From: DASWTL01 sp036402155
GTDB taxonomy: Bacteria; Bacteroidota; Bacteroidia; Sphingobacteriales; Sphingobacteriaceae
Assembly: GCA_036402155.1 (NCBI GenBank)
Contig: DASWTL010000392.1
Coordinates: 1 to 21,286, forward strand
Length of the DNA stretch: 21,286 bases
Direction: 5' to 3'
Position 1 is the stretch's first letter, and every line of letters begins with the position of its first letter. The position numbers and the translations under genes were made by a program. Shown one piece after another: positions 1 to 5,033 of the stretch. The notes below the pieces were generated by a model. The model ran no database searches and had not been told where the DNA came from. It saw nothing but the letters and a program-made list of their open reading frames with translations.

Positions 1-986
1 TTTGGATTGTGGCATTCATTTCATTTTTTCTTTCATCGATTTTAGACAACCTTACTACTACTATTGGAATGGTTTCGCTCCTGCGAAAATTAATCCGGAG
101 TGATAAAGACAGGCTGTTTTTTGTAGGTATTGTGGTAATAGCTGCAAATGCAGGTGGCGCATGGACACCGATTGGGGATGTAACTACCACAATGCTATGG
201 ATTGGCGGTCAGATTACCACTTTCAGTATTATAACAAAGCTTATTCTTCCCAGTTTAATGTGCATACTCGTTCCACTTATATTTCTTTCTTTTAAACTTA
301 AAGGAAATATAGAACGTCCGGTAATTGAGTCAACGCAGGGCCATAAGCCCATTTCTCCCAAACATCAGTTCATTGTTTTTTGTGCCGGAGTTTTGTGTCT
401 GGTTTTTGTTCCGGTTTTCAAATCCGTAACACATCTTCCTCCATTTATGGGGATACTTATCGGGTTGGGAGTTCTCTGGATTCTGACAGAACTGATCCAT
501 GGTGAAAAAGATGAAGAAGACAAACATAATTTATCTGTTGTTCATGCACTCCGGATGATTGATACACCAACCATTTTGTTTTTTCTCGGAATACTGATGA
601 GTATAATGGCGCTTCAGTCAATAGGAGTTTTAACCGACCTTGCCCAGTGGATGACCGCGACTTTTCATAATGACAATATCATTGTAATTTCAATCGGCCT
701 TCTCTCATCTGTTATAGATAATGTTCCGCTGGTTGCTGCTGCACAGGGTATGTATAACCTTAGTCAATATCCCACAGACCATTCTTTCTGGCAGTTTCTG
801 GCCTATTGCGCCGGTACCGGAGGCAGTATTTTAATCATTGGTTCGGCAGCAGGTGTGGCAGCAATGGGCCTGGAAAAGATCAGCTTCTTCTGGTTCCTTA
901 AAAAAATAAGCTTACTTGCACTACTTGGATACTTTGCAGGTGCGCTAACTTATATTATACAACATCATTTGTTGCAACTGCTGTAA
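1..986 (+). CDS. nhaD: NhaD-type Na+/H+ antiporter, 5'-truncated by the window edge
   Basis: Inner-membrane sodium/proton antiporter of the ion transporter (ArsB/NhaD) superfamily, which exports Na+ in exchange for H+. Visible are the family hallmark LDNLTTTI near the left edge, the second repeat motif SVIDNVPLVAAAQ and the Gly-rich GTGGSILIIGSAAG helix near the C-terminus, among many hydrophobic segments. A GTG at position 9 could be read as a start, but the frame is open to the edge and encodes W-I-V-A-F-I before it. The LDN motif lies well inside full-length NhaD proteins, so the N-terminal part is almost certainly outside the window; the first complete codon here is at position 3. The stop is TAA at 984-986. 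No clear terminator follows. The family is secure; the cation preference is inferred from the family. Confidence 0.9.
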   Translation, partial: WIVAFISFFLSSILDNLTTTIGMVSLLRKLIRSDKDRLFFVGIVVIAANAGGAWTPIGDVTTTMLWIGGQITTFSIITKLILPSLMCILVPLIFLSFKLKGNIERPVIESTQGHKPISPKHQFIVFCAGVLCLVFVPVFKSVTHLPPFMGILIGLGVLWILTELIHGEKDEEDKHNLSVVHALRMIDTPTILFFLGILMSIMALQSIGVLTDLAQWMTATFHNDNIIVISIGLLSSVIDNVPLVAAAQGMYNLSQYPTDHSFWQFLAYCAGTGGSILIIGSAAGVAAMGLEKISFFWFLKKISLLALLGYFAGALTYIIQHHLLQLL

Positions 987-1202
987 AAGGATATTATACG
1001 ATTTGGCCTCCCCGGATCGATTTCAAAAAGTCGACTTTCCTGAACGTTTTATTGGTACCACTGCGTTGATTTCTTTTAAAACTGGCCTTTGAAAATTCAT
1101 ACGATATTGATGTGTGTATTTGTTAATCAGGATGTTTTATGTTGCCTTTTTTTCCAGATATGAGGGTTTTCCGTTGTTTATGAGTTAAAAAATAAAAAAT
1201 AC
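987..1202. other. intergenic region, no gene seen
   Basis: This AT-rich stretch separates the nhaD stop from the promoter of the ArsR gene. The only structure noticed is a short perfect palindrome AAAGTCGACTTT at 1027-1038, which is too short and lacks a T-run, so it is not called a terminator. No ORF with protein-like composition and no RNA gene was recognised. Confidence 0.6.
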
Positions 1203-1233
1203 TTGCGTAGCCGATTGGTTACATTTATATTTG
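1203..1233 (+). promoter_or_regulatory. Bacteroidota-type promoter of the ArsR-SRPBCC operon
   Basis: A perfect -7 box of the Bacteroidota primary sigma type (TAnnTTTG), TATATTTG, lies at 1226-1233. A -33 TTG element lies at 1203-1205, 20 nt upstream. The predicted transcript would start near 1237-1240, about 35 nt before the ATG at 1273. The assignment rests on consensus match and on its position between two operator copies. Confidence 0.65.
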
Positions 1234-1249
1234 TAACCGATTGGTTACA
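1206..1249 (+). promoter_or_regulatory. tandem 18-bp inverted-repeat operators, probably for the ArsR regulator
   Basis: Copy 2 at 1232-1249 is a perfect inverted repeat TGTAACC-GATT-GGTTACA. Copy 1 at 1206-1223 is CGTAGCC-GATT-GGTTACA, with two deviations in the left arm. Both share an exact 14-base direct repeat (1211-1224 and 1237-1250), and their centres are 26 bp apart. Copy 1 fills the spacer between the -33 and -7 elements; copy 2 covers the end of the -7 box and the probable transcription start. A dimeric winged-helix repressor bound here would block the promoter, which fits autoregulation by the ArsR protein encoded immediately downstream. Binding itself is inferred. Confidence 0.7.
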
Positions 1250-1272
1250 TAATTTAAATGATAAGTTAAATA

Positions 1273-1617
1273 ATGAGAAGAGACGTATTTCAGGCAATAG
1301 CAGATCCCACAAGGCGGGATATAATTCACCTTATTGCCGGCAAAACATTAAACCTGAATGCTGTGGCAGAAAACTTTGACATTAGCCGGCCAGCTATTTC
1401 GAAGCACATTAAAATTTTATCAGAATGCGGATTAATTATTATAAATCAGCAGGGCAGAGAAAGGTACTGTGAAGCAAAGCTGGAAGCGCTTAATGAGGTA
1501 GCAGATTGGGTGGATCAGTACAAACAGTTCTGGACAGACAATCTCAATTCTTTAGACAAGTATTTAACAAAAATTCAAAAAAAAAGTAAAAATGGAAACA
1601 AAAAAGCAGACAAGTAA
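1273..1617 (+). CDS. ArsR-family winged-helix transcriptional repressor
   Basis: DNA-binding regulator of 114 residues. The start DVFQAIADPTRRDIIHLI, the helix-turn-helix at about residues 28-56 (ISRPAISKHIKIL is the recognition region) and the wing GRERYCEA (61-68) are typical of ArsR proteins paired with SRPBCC/AHSA1 proteins. The ELCVCDL metal-binding motif of metal sensors is absent, so the ligand is probably not a metal. It presumably represses its own operon through the two inverted repeats just upstream. The C-terminal tail is read through an A9 run (1577-1585) and overlaps the next gene by 26 nt; one extra A would end the protein at QKKK, just before the downstream ATG. Confidence 0.88.
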   Translation: MRRDVFQAIADPTRRDIIHLIAGKTLNLNAVAENFDISRPAISKHIKILSECGLIIINQQGRERYCEAKLEALNEVADWVDQYKQFWTDNLNSLDKYLTKIQKKSKNGNKKADK

Positions 1618-2107
1618 CAAAGCAGTTTTAACTGTTTCTAAGGTATTTAATGCCCCCATACAATTAGTATTTGACGCATTGTCAGATGCAGATGCACTTG
1701 CCGAATGGTGGGGCCCTGTAGGTTTTAAAATGACCGTAACTCAGTTCAATTTCGCGCCGGATGGGCTTTGTCTTTTTAAAATGGAAAATGAAGGAACGAT
1801 AATGTGGGCAAAGTTCGTTTATGGCCAAATAAAACATCCGGAATTGGTGGAATTTGTTCTTTCATTTTCAGACGAAACGGGTAAGATAATACGAGCTCCA
1901 TTTTTTAAAGATTGGCCTTTGCAAATTCAAAATATTATTACACTTACCGAACAAAATGGAAAGACAGCATTCACCATTAACTGCTACCCGATAAATGCAA
2001 CTGAGGCAGAGCTGTTATCGTTTACAGAGAATAAATCAAGTTTCAATCAGGGGCTATCAGCATCAATGGAAAAATTGGGTCAGTATTTATTGAATAATCA
2101 GTCATAG
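1592..2107 (+). CDS. SRPBCC (AHSA1-like) domain protein
   Basis: Cytoplasmic 171-residue START/Bet v1-fold protein of the AHSA1 (activator of Hsp90 ATPase homolog 1-like) family. The typical N-terminal pattern is visible: VSKVFNAPIQLVFDALSD, then AEWWGP at 37-42, then FAPDG, and a C-terminal helix SFNQGLSASMEKLGQYL. Such proteins form a hydrophobic cavity and are usually co-transcribed with an ArsR regulator, but their ligands are mostly unknown. Translation starts at ATG 1592 inside the end of the ArsR gene, so it is probably translationally coupled and controlled by the same promoter and operators. The exact role cannot be read from the sequence. Confidence 0.85.
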   Translation: METKKQTSNKAVLTVSKVFNAPIQLVFDALSDADALAEWWGPVGFKMTVTQFNFAPDGLCLFKMENEGTIMWAKFVYGQIKHPELVEFVLSFSDETGKIIRAPFFKDWPLQIQNIITLTEQNGKTAFTINCYPINATEAELLSFTENKSSFNQGLSASMEKLGQYLLNNQS

Positions 2108-2139
2108 TAACAATATGATAATACGTACAGCCGATAATC

Positions 2140-2165
2140 TATCCATTTTTTGAAATGTATGGATA
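2140..2165 (+). terminator. small hairpin after the ArsR-SRPBCC genes, possible weak terminator
   Basis: Arms TATCCAT (2140-2146) and ATGGATA (2159-2165) are perfectly complementary around a 12-nt loop. It lies 33 nt after the SRPBCC stop. The T-run is in the loop rather than after the stem, so intrinsic termination is doubtful, and the hydrolase gene at 2222 may still be read through. Confidence 0.3.
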
Positions 2166-2221
2166 AATACTGCTGACAATGATTAACCTCAATCTTAGAT
2201 TAAACATATAATTCAGAAACG

Positions 2222-3076
2222 ATGAAAATAAGACGATATTCCTTGCTTTTATTAACTGTATTTCCAGTTTTAATTCAGGCACAAGGCAAAATAGATTATG
2301 GCTCGAATAATGGTAAATATTTAACTCTGAATAAAACCAGAATCTATTACGAAGAATACGGAAAAGGCACACCGTTGTTGTTACTGCACGGCGGACTCAG
2401 CTCAATAAAAGGCCTAAGTACCATAATTCCTGAACTTTCAAAACATTTTCGGGTAATTGCTATTGATGCCCCGGGAAATGGCCGATCTGAACAGGCAAAT
2501 GAGGTAAGCTTTATTTCAATGGCCAGTTATTATTCAAAAATGATAGACTTAATGAAGCTGGATAGCGTGTATGTCTATGGCTTTAGTATGGGAGGGATTG
2601 CAGCATTGCATTTAGGTGCAGAAAGGCCGGATAAAGTTAAAAGAGTAGTTGTTCATTCGGCAGTTAACCATTTAAATGGATACAATGAAGGTTTCGCCGG
2701 TACTCCTGATATGACCCCTGAAATTGTTGAAAAAGAGGCAAAATGGTGGCTTGATGGACATTTGAAGAGAACACCGCAACCCGACAAGTGGAAAAAGTAC
2801 ATTTTGGACTTGCAGAAGATGTGGTATCCCGAGGAATTTATTTCAGATGATAAATTGAGATCGATTAAAAACCCATACTTGATTTTACAGGGTGATCAGG
2901 ATCTGATAAAGATTGAAAATGCGTTGCATATGCATCGGCAAATAGCACATAGTCAATTAGGTATATTGCCCAATTCTACACATTTCTCATTAATGGAAGA
3001 CCCTGATGCAGTATTGAATGCAATTGTACCATATCTTACCCGAAAAGCAAAGAAGGTTTTTAATTTTGAGTATTAA
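2222..3076 (+). CDS. exported alpha/beta-fold hydrolase
   Basis: Hydrolase of 284 residues with a Sec signal peptide (basic MKIRR, hydrophobic LLLLTVFPVLIQA, probable cleavage near residue 20), so it probably acts in the periplasm. The alpha/beta hydrolase elements appear in order: oxyanion-loop HGG at 56-58, nucleophile elbow GFSMGG with Ser122, the acid Asp227 in LQGDQD, and His254 in STHFSLMEDP. All three catalytic residues are present, so it should be active, but the substrate (ester, lactone or similar) cannot be deduced. It begins 114 nt after the SRPBCC gene in the same direction and could share that transcript or have its own promoter; no clear -7 box was found. A large hairpin follows its stop. 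Confidence 0.86.
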   Translation: MKIRRYSLLLLTVFPVLIQAQGKIDYGSNNGKYLTLNKTRIYYEEYGKGTPLLLLHGGLSSIKGLSTIIPELSKHFRVIAIDAPGNGRSEQANEVSFISMASYYSKMIDLMKLDSVYVYGFSMGGIAALHLGAERPDKVKRVVVHSAVNHLNGYNEGFAGTPDMTPEIVEKEAKWWLDGHLKRTPQPDKWKKYILDLQKMWYPEEFISDDKLRSIKNPYLILQGDQDLIKIENALHMHRQIAHSQLGILPNSTHFSLMEDPDAVLNAIVPYLTRKAKKVFNFEY

Positions 3077-3084
3077 TGAATATT

Positions 3085-3147
3085 AAACTGAAGTAGCAGA
3101 CGATGTCATGAACGTGATTTAACCGTTAACTTCTGCTACTTTAGTTT
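3085..3147 (+). terminator. 16-bp inverted repeat after the hydrolase gene, probable terminator or 3' stabilising hairpin
   Basis: Arms AAACTGAAGTAGCAGA (3085-3100) and TCTGCTACTTTAGTTT (3132-3147) pair over 16 positions with a single G-T pair, around a 31-nt loop. The stem begins 8 nt after the stop codon. The right arm ends in a T-rich stretch but no long U-tract follows, so it may protect the 3' end rather than act as a strong intrinsic terminator. Confidence 0.5.
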
Positions 3148-3207
3148 GTTCTGGTAGTAAATAGATAATTAGGGCTTCCCATTGGTATATATAATGACAA
3201 TGACATT

Positions 3208-4239
3208 TTGAAACCTGAAGACATAGGGAACATCAGATTAATCAGCCAGCAGATTGCTGAATCTCAATTTAAAACTGCCAGGGAAGTAGCAGGATGGATG
3301 GGCGCAATTCAGGCGCAAGATTATAATATGGCTAAATGGGCTTTGGGAGTTCGGTTACCAGGCTCAACAGCTGATATAATCCAGGCAGCTATAGATCAAG
3401 GCAAAATTTTACGCACGCATGTATTGAGACCAACATGGCATTTTGTATCTGCGGATGATATTTACTGGATGCTTGAACTTTCAGCACCCAGGATAAAAGC
3501 TTTCGCGAAAGGCAGGTATAAAGAACTGGAACTTACAGCCCCGGTTCTCTTAAAAAGTTATTCTATTCTGGAAAAAGCCTTAAGCGGAGGTAAACACTTA
3601 ATTCGTGAGGAGTTAGTTTCTGAATTTAATAAAGCTAAGATTCGTACAGATGATAACAGGGCTGCTCATCTCCTGATGAATGCTGAACTTGAAGGTTTGA
3701 TATGCAGCGGAGCTGCTAAAGGTAAAAAGCAAACCTATGCATTGCTTGAAGAAAGAGTTCCAAAACCAAAATCTCCTGATCGGGAGGAAGCGCTTGCTCA
3801 ACTGACCATCCGCTATTTTACAAGCCATTGTCCGGCTACCTTAGAAGACTTTGCATGGTGGGCTGGTCTAACCCTGACAGATGCCCGATGCGGCATGGAA
3901 TTAGTCAGATCTCATTTTATTTCAGAAAAGTCAGGATCCCAGGACTATTGGTTAACAGATTCATATCCGCATGACAATAATAATAAAACCTCTGTTTTCT
4001 TATTACCTGCTTTTGATGAGTTTACCATCAGCTATAAAGACAGAAGCGCTTCCTTGCTTTTAAGCGATCATAAAAAAGCGATTTCCACTAATGGATTATT
4101 CAGGCCTCTTATTGTAGTAAATGGCAAGGTAACAGGGTTATGGAAACCTGTTATCAGGAAGGATAAGGTTATCATAGAAACAGACTTTTTTAAGCCGCAC
4201 AAACAGATCTTTACAAATAAAGCTGGAAAAAGCAGCTGA
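3208..4239 (+). CDS. AlkZ-like winged-helix DNA glycosylase (HTH_42), probably 3'-frameshifted
   Basis: Member of the winged-helix HTH_42 family (AlkZ and YcaQ), monofunctional DNA glycosylases that excise alkylated or cross-linked purines. The AlkZ-type Q-x-Q signature is visible as IQAQDY, Gln35 and Gln37; YcaQ-like members carry QxD there. The family block LRTHVLRPTWHFVSADD follows at about 68-84. No in-frame ATG precedes the conserved N-terminus; TTG at 3208 gives MKPEDIGNIRLISQQ, which fits the family start. The encoded C-terminus ends abruptly at KAGKSS. In another frame the downstream DNA to TGA at 4292-4294 encodes EKAAEGYGSFLGKKAEI, the kind of helix expected at the family's C-terminus. 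A one-base insertion around 4222-4231 explains this. About 20 terminal residues are therefore lost, and activity is uncertain. Confidence 0.83.
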   Translation: MKPEDIGNIRLISQQIAESQFKTAREVAGWMGAIQAQDYNMAKWALGVRLPGSTADIIQAAIDQGKILRTHVLRPTWHFVSADDIYWMLELSAPRIKAFAKGRYKELELTAPVLLKSYSILEKALSGGKHLIREELVSEFNKAKIRTDDNRAAHLLMNAELEGLICSGAAKGKKQTYALLEERVPKPKSPDREEALAQLTIRYFTSHCPATLEDFAWWAGLTLTDARCGMELVRSHFISEKSGSQDYWLTDSYPHDNNNKTSVFLLPAFDEFTISYKDRSASLLLSDHKKAISTNGLFRPLIVVNGKVTGLWKPVIRKDKVIIETDFFKPHKQIFTNKAGKSS

Positions 4240-4294
4240 AGGCTACGGAAGCTTTCTTGGTAAAAAAGCAGAAATTTTAGTTAATCAAATCTGA
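4240..4294 (+). pseudogene. frameshifted 3' remnant of the AlkZ-like gene
   Basis: Read from 4223 in the +1 frame, the sequence gives LEKAAEGYGSFLGKKAEI and a few more residues before TGA at 4292-4294. This matches the amphipathic, Tyr/Phe-Leu-Gly-containing C-terminal helix expected at the end of HTH_42 proteins. It lies directly after the stop of the annotated frame and ends 18 nt before the convergent deacetylase gene, so it is best seen as the original end of the same gene. Confidence 0.65.
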
Positions 4295-4312
4295 TAAATT
4301 CCTGGCCTGGGG

Positions 4313-4975
4313 TTATTCCAGTAAAGTATTGATTCTTTTAAAATGATATCCTTTTCCTTTTAACTCCTTTATCAGATCATCAAGGCGGTTATAAAACTTA
4401 TCTATCCTTCTGGGATCCGTCCCGATATGCGCCAATAGAATAAACCCATTTAATCCATTTGGATCTTTCGCTTCATAATCCATTATCGAGCTGTAAATTT
4501 CTTCAGATGTTCTGTATGAAGACATTTCCGGATACGTGTAATCGGCTGCAGAACGGGTGCCTGCAGAGAAGTTAATGAGTTGCAATCCCATTTTCCTTGT
4601 CCAGCTTGATATGTCAGAATTATACCATTCATAGGGCGGAAGAAAATAAGCTGCATCTGATTTGTTGACCCCGAACTTTGCCATGCGTTCATAATTCTTA
4701 TTAAGATCCGATGTGAATTCATCTTGTGTAACCAATAAGCTATCCCGTTTGATCCAATCGGCATATAAAAGGTGCTTATCTGAGTGGGCTCCCAGGTAAT
4801 GCCCCGTTTCTTTAATAAGATTTATTAGCGCTTTAAATTCAGGATTTGAGTAAAAGTTGCCGGTAAGGAAGAACGAAGCAGAAACATTATTTTTATTTAA
4901 TGTATTCAGTATTACCTGTCCTCCATCGGCAAATTCGTCTCCTGTAAAAACCATGGCAATTTCTTTCCGTGACAC
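4313..4975 (-). CDS. polysaccharide deacetylase (CE4/NodB) domain, probably the second half of a GH9-CE4 protein
   Basis: NodB-fold carbohydrate deacetylase domain, 220 residues from the GTG at 4975. Motif 1 reads TGDE (11-14; Asp13 as base, with Glu where TFDD proteins have the metal-binding Asp). Motif 2 is HSDKH, with His64 and His68 as metal ligands. Motif 3 is PPYEWY (113-118), lacking the usual Arg, and the late motif LAHIG has His183. No signal peptide is present, odd for an enzyme acting on extracellular glycan. The frame is open upstream to the end of the GH9 gene and encodes linker-like VITDSHGAIVRGD directly before the GTG. The domain therefore most likely belongs to the GH9 protein, reached by a -1 shift at 5014-5020 or by correcting a lost A. 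Standalone translation from GTG is the alternative. Confidence 0.85.
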   Translation of the reverse strand: MSRKEIAMVFTGDEFADGGQVILNTLNKNNVSASFFLTGNFYSNPEFKALINLIKETGHYLGAHSDKHLLYADWIKRDSLLVTQDEFTSDLNKNYERMAKFGVNKSDAAYFLPPYEWYNSDISSWTRKMGLQLINFSAGTRSAADYTYPEMSSYRTSEEIYSSIMDYEAKDPNGLNGFILLAHIGTDPRRIDKFYNRLDDLIKELKGKGYHFKRINTLLE

Positions 4976-4981
4976 ATCTCC

Positions 4982-5033
4982 CCGGACAATTGCTCCATGA
5001 CTGTCGGTAATTACTTTTTTCTGGCAACTCCCT
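4982..5033 (-). promoter_or_regulatory. dnaX-like -1 frameshift signal joining GH9 and deacetylase frames
   Basis: In - strand reading the GH9 gene ends AGA AAA AAG TAA. The heptamer A AAA AAG (5020-5014) is in the phase needed for tandem slippage to AAA AAA, after which the next codons GTA ATT ACC lead straight into the deacetylase. AGGGAG lies at 5033-5028, seven nt upstream. A possible stem CCGACA (5007-5002) with TGTCCGG (4988-4982, one bulge) starts six nt downstream. The -1 frame has a TGA at 5044-5042, so any shift must happen in the 28 nt between that stop and the end of the heptamer. The elements are seen; function is inferred. A missing A would look the same. Confidence 0.5.

Noticed and set aside
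9..11. GTG as the start of the NhaD gene
   Set aside because: The frame continues upstream to the window edge and the conserved LDNLTTTI region lies well inside full-length family members, so the start lies outside the window.
1027..1038. Perfect palindrome AAAGTCGACTTT after nhaD
   Set aside because: Only 12 bp, no loop-forming stem and no T-run; a chance occurrence is likely.
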